Assembly: GCA_027605045.1 (NCBI GenBank)
Contig: JAQFWX010000161.1
Span: 1-64,000, forward strand
From: Phallus indusiatus
Lineage: Eukaryota; Basidiomycota; Agaricomycetes; Phallales; Phallaceae
Length of the DNA: 64,000 bases
Direction of reading: 5' to 3'
In this document: in pieces, positions 1 to 12,537 of the stretch
Numbering within the stretch: the first letter of the stretch is position 1
Layout of the letters: every line of letters starts with the position of its first letter
Notes under the pieces: generated by a model
What the model was told of the DNA's origin: nothing
The model's input: the letters and a program-made list of their open reading frames with translations, nothing else
The model's database searches: none
Program-made: the position numbers and the translations under genes

Positions 1-2847
1 AAGGAAGGTATAAACCAGGTGACTAGCCAGACTAGAATAATCCAGAAGCGTCTCGAACGACTCTGAGGAATCTCTTCGACGATATTTTGCTTCTCGTTGA
101 TGACCAGGTCGACTTCTTCTTTAGAGGCAGATCTGGCGATATCCGGGGATAGCTCCTGTTTTGATTCCCAGTTTGAATCCCATCCGGGTTCACTGCCTTG
201 CATTTGCCGGTACATGGTCGGGGTCGTTAAACCACCCATGCCGTATCCCGAGGGTGGTGGTCCGTATCCTCCTCTGACTAGATTGTCGGTACTTTCGTTA
301 TAAGGAGCGCCACCGGATGGTGAATTCCATGCTGGACCATCATGCTCTGTCGTAGCATCATCGCCAATGTCTTGTACAACGCTCTCGTCATCACCACCGC
401 CACCAGAATTCTGCAAAGCTTTTCGACGCTCTTTTTCGACAGCGCGTAACCCATCTTCGATCATCTTCCAAGCATCGTACGAAAGCCATATGGATCGATG
501 TCCCAATACGTAGTCGGACCCTTCTTGTAAACCGTTTGCCTGAACACATTGACGAATGCGCAATGAGGTGTCTCCACGCATGGTTGGAACGTAACGCTCG
601 CAAAACGCTTCGTGTTCGTAGTCGACGATGTATTCCGTTGCTCGTCGAGCTGCAATGTCGGGAAGGAGCAGGGATCTGATTTGAGCCTTGACACGACGCT
701 TATCGAAATGGTTGGGCGACATTGAATCATTCGGGCGAATGCACAAGACGTTCCATATTTTTGTACGATCAAGAGTGGCAAGTACTTCTGACATTACGTG
801 ATTGATTTGAGTTGTCACCGGGTAAATCTTCGTTGGATCCAGAGGGACAACGTCGTCGGATTGCTGGGCGGAGACAAGGGTGGGATAACGAAGCGGCCGT
901 GAAGATACTTGAGCTTGAGCAACGATGTTCTTGTCCTGATGATGCATCTCGACCGAAAGACTAGGGCCGCCAAACAATTTGCGAACGAACTGATCCGTCG
1001 AGCCACGAAGGAGTGAAACAAAACCTGCATCTAATATGTCTGCGTCCTTTTCAATGAAATTTGAGATGTCGTAAGAACAGCTGCCGGAGTAGTGATTGAT
1101 TCCAAACAATCTTCCTTCGGTGACGACCGCTGGCGATGGATTGACAACGAATGACGAATCGGTCCTATACTTGCTGACAATCTCTTTTAACAAAGCATCT
1201 TCGTCGGTATTATCCCTTGCTTTACCCGACTTGAAAGAGCTTGCAGCTTTGCTTATCATGCCTAGTAAGCCAGCTGGCTTTCGCTGAGGAATGGGACCGA
1301 GTGTTGCGCCTCGCAGGAGCATGACGCAAGCGGAGTTGTCCATAGTCGTGATGGCAGGTAAAGATATACCATCCGAAACAATGGAAGAATTAGAATTAAC
1401 GTTATCCTCGAATATGTTACGCATAGTGTAAGATTGAAGCAGCTCGTCTTGGAAATTGAAGATGAATTCGGGAAAGCCGTTTTGGCCATGTGCGGAAATG
1501 AGTGGTGAAGTGATGAGCATGGAATTGGTGCTTTGCGGGGCACGTGTCTGAAAGCCTGGATGATCTACGATGCATATTTGAGTCGTCTGTGTCGTTTCTT
1601 GCTGAGCAATGCGGTGGTTGCACGTCTCAACAACGTAGGCGAAGAGCATGGCATAAAGGTCGCGTACGAAGGCGTCACGTTGAACAGCAGCCTGGTCGGA
1701 CTTGAGCACGACGCTGTACAGTTCTTTGCGAACATAGTTTGAACGATTTGTCAACGCGTGCTGAAGATCTTCTGCCTGAACACCGAGCAGACGCGAAACA
1801 TGGTCAAGGACGGCGACATTGGAAACAATCGCTGGCTCTTCTCCTCGTCTGGAATCCGTGTCAGAGAACTGGAGATTGCCGATGACGAGGATAGCGATGA
1901 GAAATTGGAATATAGCCAGAGAGTTTTTTGGCTTGAAGCCGATGGTTCTCAGAGCGTCCCTGAGCTCGCCCATCTGAATCGTGTCATCGCTGAAAGGACC
2001 AGCGGGAAGCCGATAGCATCCAGACGAGGCCAGGAGAGCATAATCGGAAACGTCTTCTATGCCTAAAGTATCTCGTTCTTCAGGAGAGGCACCGGCGAGG
2101 AATTGATAAAAGACATGGAAAGAGCGCTCCTCGTGGCTCAGTCTGTTAAGCCTTGATTTGTCGAGACCATACGCAAGAATCTTGGCAGAAGAAATACGAC
2201 CCTTTCCGTCAAAGCTGAGCTCGGTATATCGACTGAAACGAGATGCATTTGGGTTGATGAGAGTTTTAGCGTTTCCAAATGCCTCGAGAATCTGGTGTGC
2301 GCTTTTGATCTGGTCGGCAAGTTTGAGCTCTTTTTTGGACCGAGAAGAGAGACGCAGGATCTGATTGAGGAGAAGACGGCTGCTTTCGGTTTTTCCGGAA
2401 CCAGTTATGCCTCTATCATTTTTAAAAAAAAACAAGATTGTGAGATTTTGAAGAAGGTGAACGGAGGTACCATCTCGTTTCTTACCTAAAGATGACGCTT
2501 TGTGGCTCCTGACGACGGCGTTGCATGAAATACATACGAATGGCCAGATCATATAGATGAGGCTGGAGGGCTTTAGGACTGTCCGCCGTAGGAATACTGG
2601 TGTCCTTGTAATTGCGCTCTTCATATTCCTGTGCAGAAGCCTCGTTGATATTGGCAAGAGTTTTGAGGGGATTGACAACGACGAGATTAGAGGAGCCAAT
2701 GCGGGTATATGGTAAGTCTGCTCTAAAACGAGCTTGAAGAACGGAAATAATATTATCATCGGAGGGATACACAGTCGTCGATGAAGAGGAGGAGACGACG
2801 AGGTCGGTTAGGTCCCCTGAGCTAACTGCGTCACGAACATATGACAT
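1..2847 (-). CDS. Class V chitin synthase, myosin-motor N-terminal part (cut by window edge)
   Basis: Membrane enzyme that polymerises UDP-GlcNAc into cell-wall chitin; class V enzymes carry an N-terminal myosin-like motor for delivery to growth sites. Exon 1 is 2486-2847, a 73-bp GT-AG intron lies at 2413-2485, and exon 2 runs open from 2412 off the left edge, giving about 924 residues. Seen in order: the start MSYVRDAV, the P-loop GITGSGKTES near residue 122, a switch-I-like NPNASRFSRYTEL, a switch-II-like DHPGFQ, and, after a Gly/Pro-rich linker, the first membrane helix (RRFWIILVWLVTW) at the very edge. The catalytic GT2 domain must lie outside the window. The intact P-loop favours class V over the motor-dead class VI. 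The reading frame is clean throughout. Confidence 0.93.
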
Positions 2848-3189
2848 GTTCTGAATTCAAAGTGAATAAGGAAAAAAAGGGATGATCAATAAAGTTATAA
2901 AAGTATGACGAAAAAAAAGGGAATTTTTACCCGTGTGCGGAAAGGAATGTAAAGTAGGTATCAGAAAAGTAGTGGAGAAGAGGACAGTAACGTGCAGTAA
3001 CGACACTGATCAGGACCTCAGTCACAGCTTTCTCACGCGACACCGGGGGCACGCACTGCTTACAATACGATCAACTCGCCGACTCTCCGCGTTGTATGTA
3101 TTGTAATAACAAATCTCGAGCGATGACATTGACATTTGATGAATTATCAACAAAAGGGCAGCCTTTTCCTATTATTACAAGTAGGGACA
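2848..3189. other. Intergenic: chitin synthase promoter and 3' flank of the DUF7704 gene
   Basis: About 340 bp without a supportable gene. It holds the promoter of the leftward chitin synthase and the 3' end of the next leftward gene. No clear TATA box was seen. Confidence 0.5.
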
Positions 3190-3744
3190 CTATTCTGCTT
3201 TCCTTTGCATACGCTCGTGCTCAATTGAAGGTCTCAGTCCAACATCGAACAGAAACGCAAGACGTAATGAGGCTCCAAGATAGACGAATCCCACACTTCC
3301 CCACATCATTGCATTCCAATCCCACACTCTCCAATACACTTCTAAGCCAAGCGGCAGTAGACTCAGCAGGTGTCCAAAATCCGCGACGAGCAACCCGAAT
3401 AATAGCTTTTTCCAAAGTCCGACATCGTCCGTTGATGATAGAACAACCCTTTCGTTGATTGCAAAGAGAAGGTACAAATTTGATAATTGAAGCAAGGTCA
3501 TAAGCACTGGGATCGTCACCGTGGTGTCTTTCGCCGACCAAGCCGTGGTTAAGGTGAGATCTTGTAGGTACGTTCTTGGGAGGAGGCCGGCGTAGATTGC
3601 GCCTCCCAAAGCAGACAACGGCTCAATATAGAGAAAGAATAATCGATACGGATAGAACGGTATGCTCATGGTCAGTTTGACGCAGTGATTATGGAAGTAT
3701 GGTGCCAGTGAGAAAGTTTCTGGCAGAAGGACCAATTCCCACAT
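3190..3744 (-). CDS. DUF7704-family small membrane protein
   Basis: A single open frame of 184 codons. The signature PYRLFFLYIEPLSALGGA near the N-terminus is typical of the fungal DUF7704 family, whose members are about 150-residue proteins with four membrane helices and no known function. Hydrophobic segments lie at the N-terminal signature, at about residues 78-95 (VLMTLLQLSNLYLLFAI), 110-125 (LLFGLLVADFGHLLSLL) and 145-165. A start at the internal Met (position 3669, MSIPFYPYR) would give 159 residues and fits the family better than the upstream Met used here. No introns are needed. Confidence 0.75.
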   Translation of the reverse strand: MWELVLLPETFSLAPYFHNHCVKLTMSIPFYPYRLFFLYIEPLSALGGAIYAGLLPRTYLQDLTLTTAWSAKDTTVTIPVLMTLLQLSNLYLLFAINERVVLSSTDDVGLWKKLLFGLLVADFGHLLSLLPLGLEVYWRVWDWNAMMWGSVGFVYLGASLRLAFLFDVGLRPSIEHERMQRKAE

Positions 3745-4908
3745 GACGGAACAACGCTACATACTTATTTTTGGACCGCAGTATTTTATTTCTAATCATG
3801 ATCCAATGGTTCGTACCAAAATATGTATCCTGCAGCACAAGTAGCAATTTATAGCATTTTACCTAAACACACGCTGCGGAAATGCGGACTTGAGACCAAC
3901 GGACATATATCGAACGCGTTCTCAGACATTGAAATGAACATAGAAAATCTCCGCGGAAGCGTCACTAGTCTAAAAATTCTCAATACTTCCCCTTGACAAC
4001 GTAACGTCAGGGTGCTTAATTGATTAAAAGCTGTACTTTTGTGCAACTGATGATTATTATTATTATTATACGCGCACCGTGTGTATACATGCTAACATAC
4101 AATGTTTCCGCGTAAAAGGGTCCACCCAAAAGCTGGTGAATTTGGCAAAGAAGGGAGATTATCAAGTGCCAGTAATGATTTACGAACAACAATGATTACC
4201 TGCATTCTGGCACAATCTGGTTCGTCCCGGGCAAAGATGGTGCCCGACGTGACCGCGTGACCGTGATGCTGACGTATTTAGACGTGCCATCATCGGCAAC
4301 TGGCGGCATAACCGGTCCAGTCCCGTGTCGCCTTCAAATACAAAATACAATTAAACTACAATGGACCACTCACTCATCAATTGAGGTGCGTGTATATATT
4401 TCGGAACACATTCGAATGATTTGTTTCATCCAGTGTCCGGAGATATCTAATGCAAATATGCGTATGCATACTGAAACAATTGCACTTCAGTTAGTTCTAA
4501 TCATAATCAAAGTAGAACCACACAACCATAAGTATTCAACACAGCGAGGAACAAGATAATGCCCGTACTATCGGACTATCGGACTTGACCAAAACCACTA
4601 GTGAAGACCATATATTCCTTTGCCCTCGTGCCTATTGTTTTTTTTTCAAAAAAAATAATTTACACGGCAAGTTACCCAACGGGGCAAACACATCTCAATC
4701 CGGTCGAAGCCGTTCTTTTCTGACTGATCCATTAGCCAAAGGCAATCAGGTTTTACCACATTTCCTTTTTTAACTCCGAGAACAAGACAAACTCCTCGGA
4801 TCCTGTCCCTGCTATATAAACCAGCTTCTCCACTTTTTCAATCAGTATTTTCTTTCCCCAGCGAAAACATCACACCTTACGTTATTTAATGCACACGAGG
4901 TAATACAA
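3745..4908. other. Intergenic, about 1.2 kb, no gene seen
   Basis: No coding region could be supported. Contains a short ATT microsatellite near 4052-4070 and T/A-rich runs near 4638-4665. The 3' end holds the promoter of the gene starting at 4909. Confidence 0.5.
4813..4820 (+). promoter_or_regulatory. TATA box of the 4909 gene
   Basis: The string tatataaa lies 89-96 bp before the ATG at 4909, a usual spacing for fungal promoters. Confidence 0.55.
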
Positions 4909-6716
4909 ATGGAAACATTTTCAAGGGAACGTTCCTGTTCTCCTAGCACGGCATCCACCCACTCAGAAGATTGTACCACCTTGTTCAGTAATGAAGACTT
5001 TACCCTCCCCCCGTTGTCACCAACTTGCTCAATCTCATCCATCACCAAATTCTCAGACACATCGTCGATTATCACTGCTCGTGATCTAAAATCCGCGACG
5101 ACGACGACAACGAGGAGATCCTCCACGACAGCGACGACAAAGCCATGGATACCTCGCGGTGTTCTTGGAAAAATTGCCATGGGCCTTGGACCTAGTGCAG
5201 TAGACCTTGTCTCAGAATATGCTCTCAAAAGACATCTCCAAGTTCTCAACTCTCGTATCGATTTGGGACAGGAGAAGACATTCGAGCTATTAGATATCCA
5301 GGTAAAGGAACTCGAGGATATCTATCTGGATCTATTAGACAGGTATATTATTTGCTAGCTTTGACGCAATTCTTTTTTTCTGATCGAGATCACAAAACTA
5401 GGGATAATCCCGGAGATAAACTACAGTTTTTGGCGCTGAAAATACGGTAAGATATATAGTATACGTACTTAAAATTAATCTACGAGGCTGAATAACGATA
5501 GGCTGTCCATCATCCGACTCTTACTGAAAGTTGAAAATCCCTATCTGTTTTCACAAATGCAAAGGAACGCTCTGCAGACGATGTGGCAGGATCTCGAAAA
5601 ACAGATATGGTCTGTCAATAATTTCGTCCTTCGTGCTCTCTTTTTAACACTCCACTGAATACCAATCTAGTTCTAAAACTTACCAGGGTTCTTCAATACA
5701 AGTACAAGCTTGCGAACTGAAGTATGTCCCCCGTGCGATGTCAGCAGCGAACCTACCCTAATTCCCCATTTTCTTCAAGACAGAGTCTACTCCTAAGAGC
5801 GACGGATGAGCTTTGTTCCGAGAACTATCCTAATGGACTGTCAGACGCAGAAACAGCATTAGACGGAGCTTTCGTGATCGAAATTCTATGCAAGGAGTTG
5901 GCCTATTCTTCGGGGGACTATACGATCCAAAACGCTCTCCAACGTATCGTGAATACGGAGTGGGGATTCGAACTTTTTTCGTGCCTTGATGCGACGCTCA
6001 GGAAAGAGTCCAACACTCTTATTCTTGATTGCATATCACGACTGTTAAGGTTTGTAGATTAAAAAAAAACACAAGTTCATTATTCAGACCATTTACTGTT
6101 CCGATGATGCAGTTATGACAACGTGTTCTCGTGTACAATGGCAATCCGCATTTTCGGAAGATTATCGAGGCAGAATTTGGAAATTCATTCTATCCTTACA
6201 GGTCCAATGGGTGTTCCCTGGCTTGTGGACCGACTCGGCGAACTGAGTCATTCTAGAATCTACACGAAACAGCGCTGGAGAGGTCGTTCCGTACGAGCTG
6301 TCGAAAGTTATTGCAATGCACTGTTCGCGGCGTGCGTTCACGGATTCGCAGACCTTGTTATTAAACTTGGCACGACGATGCTGTTGTTGCGTTTAATCAA
6401 AATATTGTCAGTTCATCAATTATTCTCCCCCCTTTTTATTTTAGCTGATTGTTTTTCTTAAAGTACAATTAGAGATCAAGATCCAAAAGTATGTAGCCAG
6501 ATCGAAGAAAATCATCACGACGATTTAGACGTTGAGCGAGATCAGATCGCGTGTTGCGAGTTGATCTCGTATCTTCTGGAAATTCCCCATGCCAAACGGA
6601 GAATATTGCCAGGAGCGTGTCGCCTACGAGCTTTCAAGGCTCATTCGAATCGTTTGGTTTCGGATCAGAAATTATTATCGATGTTGGAGAATATTATGAA
6701 ATCACTTGAAGAGTAG
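4909..6716 (+). CDS. Hypothetical protein, 484 aa, seven exons
   Basis: I do not recognise this protein. Exons 4909-5342, 5402-5446, 5502-5609, 5671-5721, 5780-6049, 6113-6406 and 6464-6716 join in phase through six GT-AG introns and stop at TAG 6714-6716. The first 75 residues are Ser/Thr-rich and low in complexity (a run of Thr from an acg/aca repeat). The rest is Leu-rich and helical, with segments such as DIQVKELEDIYLDLLDR and NALQRIVNTEWGFELFSCLDATL that resemble ARM/HEAT-type helical packing; that comparison is only an impression. No signal peptide or membrane helix. Consistent phase across all six introns makes a real, intact gene likely. Confidence 0.8.
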
Positions 6717-8002
6717 GAACAGGAGACCTAGGGACAGGGAAAGAAAGAGAGAGAAAAAACAAGAGGGATCGAATTATTATCACTAGTACTATTACGCGAG
6801 CGAGCCTGATACCGGTTGGTTTTCATCATCATCTATCATTCATTCCACCAACTCAGGTCGTTCAGGCTTTCTAAATATCTCATGCTATACCAACTGTATC
6901 CATAACCGCAATATCTTTATCCATTGATTACACTGTATAATGTGCATAATATCATAATTATAACTTATACCTACTTACCAATATTATTTGATTGTTTACT
7001 ATTATACAGACTTTTTCCGGTGACTAAGACACGCCGTAAAATTTGATCTCGCGCGTTCAAGATATGATCCCCGATTTTTGAAATTTCATTTGGGAAGACC
7101 CGGGGAGATGACATTACATGAGACCTTGCCTCGAATCCGAATGTGTCTCCGTGTGCCTTCGAAAGAGACATGTGTCTGGATTCCTTTACTCAAATGTCCC
7201 CGCGTACCCCGGCTCACAATAGATTCACCTTCAATTAGATCAAGTCCGATTCTTGATGCAGAACAATTTAAGGCACCGGTTGGCCTAGCAAATGATTGGG
7301 TCCGCATATATGTATGTAGGCATACAAGGTAGCGATTCTTTAGCCTTTAAAATTCGAGTTCTGAAACAATTAGTCGAATTTCGGGAGAAAACCAAAACTG
7401 AAGTATCCTATTGGTCAAACTACAAGCTTGGTTGATCATGTTTAGCGGTCTTCAAAGTTGATTTATTCCTTGTTTTAATTATGCGGGTAAAGTTATGTCA
7501 GATGATGAGTCAAATGATGATATCAGTACGAAAAAAATTGATTGGCTTTCGGTACCGAACTCCAAAGTGTAGCTTGTTCAATGAGTATATAAAGTAGTAT
7601 TTGTGTTGAATCAAACTACATTTAGATGTATGGTACATATAAGTTGGTCGAAACAAATAGTCAAGAAGCGCATTTATTATAATGTTTAAATTGTAACCGT
7701 CTATGTTATTTGTAGACGTGATGTGTTACAACTTCCGTTGACCCGCCTTTCTTGCTCTTTCTCTCTCACACACACTGTTAAAGATGTTAAGTTATGTATT
7801 ACGTCCAAATGGATGAACTTACTGCTGTTGTTTGCCGAGCGGCGCCATAAAAAGCATGCGTGAAAATAAAGAGAAAGAGAAGAAAGTCTGGGGGTCGGGG
7901 ATGTTCAACCTTGATTCCGAAAACGTGATTTGAGGATGGGGAAGTGAAGAACGAAGAATGAGGATAAATAATGTTCTGCATGCATATGAATAGAACTCAG
8001 AC
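6717..8002. other. Intergenic, about 1.3 kb, no gene seen
   Basis: AT-rich sequence between the 484-aa gene and the small leftward gene. Several short frames exist but none has splice support or recognisable protein character. Confidence 0.5.
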
Positions 8003-8395
8003 TCAGAGTAATTCATGGCCATAGCATTCATCAAAAGTTTTTCCACCTCCGATGTATGCTGCAAACAGAACATCGAGAGAGTAAGATGGAAAATTCTCGG
8101 GTGTGACTTGAAGGATGCGTGCGTAACTGTTAAAAGTTGGATCGGTAAGGTTTGCGCGATAGTCAAAGTTAGACAAAACGTACTGAACATCTTCAAGAAC
8201 ACGATCCTTTCGCAGAATACGACAATGATAGAGTTTGTTGGGAATGTGTCGTGCGAACACGACGCCATGCAAGTAATCATTGCCAGGTCCGAAATAGGTT
8301 ACACGGTCACCGATCTGTAGGGGTAGAAATATCGCGTCGGTTAGTAGGCGGGTTCATGGGACTATGCAACAACATGAACGTACTCGCAAAGACAT
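8003..8395 (-). CDS. Small hypothetical protein with GDRVTYFGPG start
   Basis: Exon 1 is 8384-8395 (MSLR), a 69-bp GT-AG intron lies at 8315-8383, and exon 2 runs from 8314 to a stop at 8003, about 107 residues in all. The N-terminal stretch IGDRVTYFGPGND followed by alternating hydrophobic residues (HGVVFARHI, YHCRILRK) resembles a small SH3/Tudor-like barrel, but I cannot name a family. A TATA box sits about 60 bp upstream. A further intron near 8040-8090 is possible and would change the C-terminus. Function unknown. Confidence 0.45.
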
Positions 8396-8455
8396 TATTG
8401 AGAGAAACAGAGGGGAAATAGTAAAACTGAGTTGGTAGAGAGAAATGCAGATGGG

Positions 8456-8465
8456 TTTAAATATA
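8456..8465 (-). promoter_or_regulatory. TATA box of the small gene at 8395
   Basis: Reads tatatttaaa on the minus strand, about 61 bp before the proposed ATG at 8395. Confidence 0.4.
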
Positions 8466-8515
8466 GATGAGCCGGGGACCACCGAGTTTAGGGCCCTAGG
8501 GTCCTGTGAGGGTCC

Positions 8516-9294
8516 TCAGTGGATGGACAAAGGAAACTTTTCTGGGACGGTGATTTCCTGGACAGAACAGGAGTGGTTGGGAACGGCACCGATTTGAGGA
8601 CCTGTGGACTTGTTTCTCCTTTGTTCTTTCTGTCCACCCTATATGGACACGGTGAACGAGGTTTGCAATAATACTCGGATGAGAGAATGAAATAAGGAGA
8701 AAAACGAGTATTTTTCTTAAAATATCTTCAGTAGTGAATCCGTGTTCCAGAGACAGAGTAGAAATACTTTGTAAAAGTGTGTTCTGGTACATAAAAGGAC
8801 CGTAGACCGCTGGACGCGGAGAATTGCGATATAGTCCACCGCCTAAATTGGGCTGTTCATGCGTCCAAAGATTCGGCTTACTTCCCATTTGGAATGTGGA
8901 CGAATTCTCCGTCTTGGCTTTATTGAATTTTGAGCCGCCTGCCGCGTTCGCACAACGGAAACCACCGGGGAAAATATGTAGGTTGGATCCGGAGAACGAG
9001 GTTGCTAGAACAGCATGTGTAAAAAAAAGTCAACGCACGACCAATCATAGTCACAAGATCTCTGAGTAGGTCTTATCGATGAGGAGTAGCACGGCCATGA
9101 CAAGGATGATACATGAGTGAACCACCGAGTGCGCCGTTATCGAATTGAGAAACCTGCAGCAAACATTCAATAAGTTAGAAGTGTGTGCTTAATCTCCGTC
9201 TTGAATGAGAGTAGATACCTTCTGAACGACACCGGGCGTGAAGAACAAAGAGGGCGCGCACTGAGTGTAGCCGATGTGGGTGCCTGTCGTGTCC
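8516..9294 (-). CDS. Hypothetical protein, multi-exon, 5' end unresolved
   Basis: No long open frame is present, but four exons join in phase on the minus strand: about 9294-9219 (THIGYTQCAPSLFFTPGVVQK), 9153-9102 (VSQFDNGALGGSLMYHP), 9004-8768 (including FPGGFRCANAAGGSKF and PNLWTHEQPNLGGGLY) and 8601-8516 (IGAVPNHSCSVQEITVP), ending in TGA. Donor and acceptor sites and phases agree at all three introns, which is unlikely by chance. I do not recognise the family. The first exon is uncertain: no good ATG is found before the divergent gene at 9448, so the gene may be 5'-truncated or may start inside the shared upstream region. Confidence 0.5.
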
Positions 9295-9447
9295 AGTAGA
9301 GACCAGTGACGTTGATGTTGCCAGAAACGGAGAGGCGTCGTTCTCTCTCTCTTCTCTCTTTAAATCCACTCTTTCTCCCTTCCTTATAAGTCATGACACT
9401 GTTTCCTTTTGCTTCAAGTTCTTTGCCCTCTCCACTCCACTCCACCC

Positions 9448-11755
9448 ATGGCCACTGCGCCTTCAACGACATTCGTGCACTTCCAAACCCTTCAAGAACG
9501 CGTCATTTCTCATCCCAACACACCCGTATTCAAGATTCCTAAGCCTGGCACCCCTTCCCATGATTCAGATCCAGAATGGATCGATGTCTCGTTTACTCAG
9601 TTCAACGCCGACATTGAACGCGTCGCTAAATACTGGTACTCCGTTCTCCAGCCCTGCCATCTGCCCGCCAGATCCGTCATCGGTGTCTGGTACGTGATCT
9701 ACGACAGTCAATATTATATGTATGGGCATAACATATTCTCTCAAGGTTGCGTGGCTTCACCTATACCGACGTTCTCACCATCTATGCTCTCAGCCGTGCT
9801 GGCTACGTACCCCACATGTTTGGCTTCGAACTCCCCAATACTCAGCTCGTCCTTTCCCTTCTCGCATCTTCATCTGGTAGGGCGATTGTCCACGACCCTG
9901 CCAAGACATCCCATCTAGCAGAATCCGCTACTACCGACTTTCCATGTTTTCCTGCAGTCGACTATTCAAAAGTCTCAGAAGTGGACGTCTCTCACATTCA
10001 ATTGCCACCTCTCCAGCCCGCAAACGATGAAGATTACACCTTTATTTATCAAACTAGCGGTTCCGTGTCTGGAATGCCAAAAATCGTTCCAAAAACTAAC
10101 AAGTGGCTTTCATCCATTCACTCCAAGTCTAATCCTGCATTTGCTATCGGTTATGACCGTGACGAATACAAAAAGAACAATATCAGTCAAGATATATATG
10201 TCTGGACGTAAGGCCTTTACTCATCAACACGTATATATGCACTTGAATCGTGTCTCTTTAGAGAATCATTTTCACATTCCATGGAAATATGTCGTACGTT
10301 CATCTCTCTCTCCCTCCTCCGTTGCAAATCTCACTCTTCCGCATAGTATTTCAACTCATCCTACACAACACTTCATGTCTTGTCCAACCAACGCATATCG
10401 ACTTCTCACCGTCTGAACTCATAACCATGATCCAGCGCACTGGCATCAATCGCATTATACAGTTCACCTCTGTTCTCAGACAACATTTGGAATTTGCTCG
10501 AACAAGTTCTCCGGAGCTAGTAGATCTTATGCGCAAGATGCGTCAAGTAACCTACGCCGGTATGCCTCTTGGAACAGAAATTGAAACTTGGGCCAAAGAA
10601 ATAGGCATTCCTCTTACTGTAAGTCACGCATCTTTATTTCCCCTTTTCCAAAAGGCTCAATGTGGCTATTCAGAATCAATACGGTTGCACGGAATGCGGT
10701 AAGTTTGCATACACGAGTGCACACACATCATATATATACACTAACATCACACTAGGTCAGCTGATGAGCTCAACGCTAACATCCCCCTACCTTGAACTTT
10801 TACCAAACGTACACGCCGAATTTATCCCCGTTCAAACTGCATCTCCTTCAACCAACATTGACAATGCTTCAGAATACACGACCCTCCTTGAACTCCACGT
10901 CCTTCCAACATCCCCAGATCTCCCTATACCTTCTCTTCGTTCAGAAGAAACTGGCGGATGGAAAAGTGGCGATTTATTCGAACAAGCTTTACCCGGGAAA
11001 TACATTTTCAGAGGACGCGATGACGATTGGGTCAAGAGTTATTGGAGTGAGAGACTCGATACAAAAGCTATCGAGAATCAAGTGTTTAATGTATGCGCGT
11101 TGGATCTCGTCGCTAATTGCGTGGTTGTGGGAGAAGGAAGACCGTGGCCTGCTTTGTTTGTCGAGCTGAAGGAGAACGTTTTGAAAGATGAAAATGTTAC
11201 GATGCAACAAGTGAAGAAAGAGATTATTCGTCGTCTGGAGAGTTTCAATGGTCTGCGATATTTGCATGAGCGTGTTCAGGATCCGAGGATGATTTATATT
11301 GTCTTGCCGCCGAGGAAGTTGCCTCGTACGGCTGTTAAAGGAAATATTCGGTGCGTGTAGAGGAACGAACCGGAATTGATATTAGCTGATGAATTAGATC
11401 TAGTCGTCGAGGCGTTGAGCAAGAATTTGCAGACGAGATAGAGGCCATGTATGCGTCCATGCCTATCAATGAAGTGTACGGAGAATGCGTCAGTGCAACG
11501 GACGATCATCCAGAGACAACGGGGAACGATATTTTGACGAGCTCCGTTTCTATTTCTTCTTCAAATACTTCGTCCAGTAATGAATCGTCGTCGGCAGAGT
11601 CGCTCATTACGCCTAGCGAAACTGAATTGAGTATTATAGCTCGTTATGAAGTTGATACTACTAATGATGGTGTTATTGCTGTTACTAAATGTCAAGGTCT
11701 GGATAATATTGTTCTATCTGGCGGGGAAGAACAAGAAGGTATCATCATGGTTTGA
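9448..11755 (+). CDS. Stand-alone NRPS-like adenylation (AMP-binding) enzyme, 659 aa
   Basis: ANL-superfamily enzyme that activates a carboxylic acid as an acyl-AMP. Seven exons (9448-9689, 9746-10207, 10262-10293, 10347-10618, 10674-10698, 10756-11350, 11404-11755) join in phase. Adenylation core motifs appear in order: YQTSGSVSGMPK (A3), SFSHSMEIC (A4 region), NQYGCTECG (A5), SGDLF (A7), GRDDDWVKSYW (A8) and PRTAVKGNIRR with the catalytic Lys (A10). After A10 there is only a short Ser/Thr-rich acidic tail; no thiolation, reductase or thioesterase domain follows. It resembles the adenylation part of fungal NRPS-like reductases but is complete as a single-domain protein. Cytosolic; substrate unknown. 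A possible partner for the terpenoid genes downstream, by position only. Confidence 0.88.
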
Positions 11756-12530
11756 TGAGATGGCTATTTTTTTACTTTTTTGCTCGGGTTTTGTGCTGTA
11801 TAAATGCTGCTGCGTGTGTATTATTATTTTGCTATTTGTGTTTTGTAGTTAATCAATTGATGATTCGTTTTGAGAGGTTGGACACAAGTACTGCGATGTG
11901 AACATGTTAAATGGTATTGGACCTGGCCCCTGCATCATCATTATCGTTGCTTTAGGAACTAAATTTAAACTTCACACATGCCGCAGAGCTCCTCTCTAGA
12001 TCAATATCTGGAAATCCTGAAATGCGTCCGGATCTTGGGATCAAAGGCGCGTGCAAGTTGGAACTAAGGCCTTTCTCTGGGCGTCCACCTTACTCATTTT
12101 ACCAAATTATCCAGAAAAGACACTGGACTGTATCCCAACTTGATTGGACTGCATTTATGGGTCGGTCCAGGGTTGACGGGTTGTATATAAAGTACAAAGA
12201 GTGCAACGTTAGAATCATGAAAATCGGGAAGACTCCCACTCAAACTTCGGTATGTTTGTGGCAAGTTCTACTTTTGACATGTGGAGATGTTCAATGTGAG
12301 TCGTTTATTATACTACAGCTCACTTAATTGTCACGTTGGTTGGACCTCGTCTCTCTGTGTCGGACCTTGTGGGTTGACAGGTTTTCTATGTAAGTACGAA
12401 GGGTGTGTAACGGTGGAATCAGGAGAACCCCTCAACTTCAACTTCACTCGATTGGGCCAAGTACACTGCAGCTCGCGAGCCAAACATCAAACTTATTTAT
12501 TGAATGCACAAAACCTTTGATATGTAGGTC
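11756..12530. other. Intergenic with a degenerate direct repeat pair
   Basis: No gene is supported. Two related stretches, about 12136-12230 and 12333-12425, share blocks such as gggttgac followed by a tata/tatg-rich block, agtac and aagagtg/aagggtg, suggesting an old tandem duplication. Confidence 0.4.
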
Positions 12531-12537
12531 GAGAATC

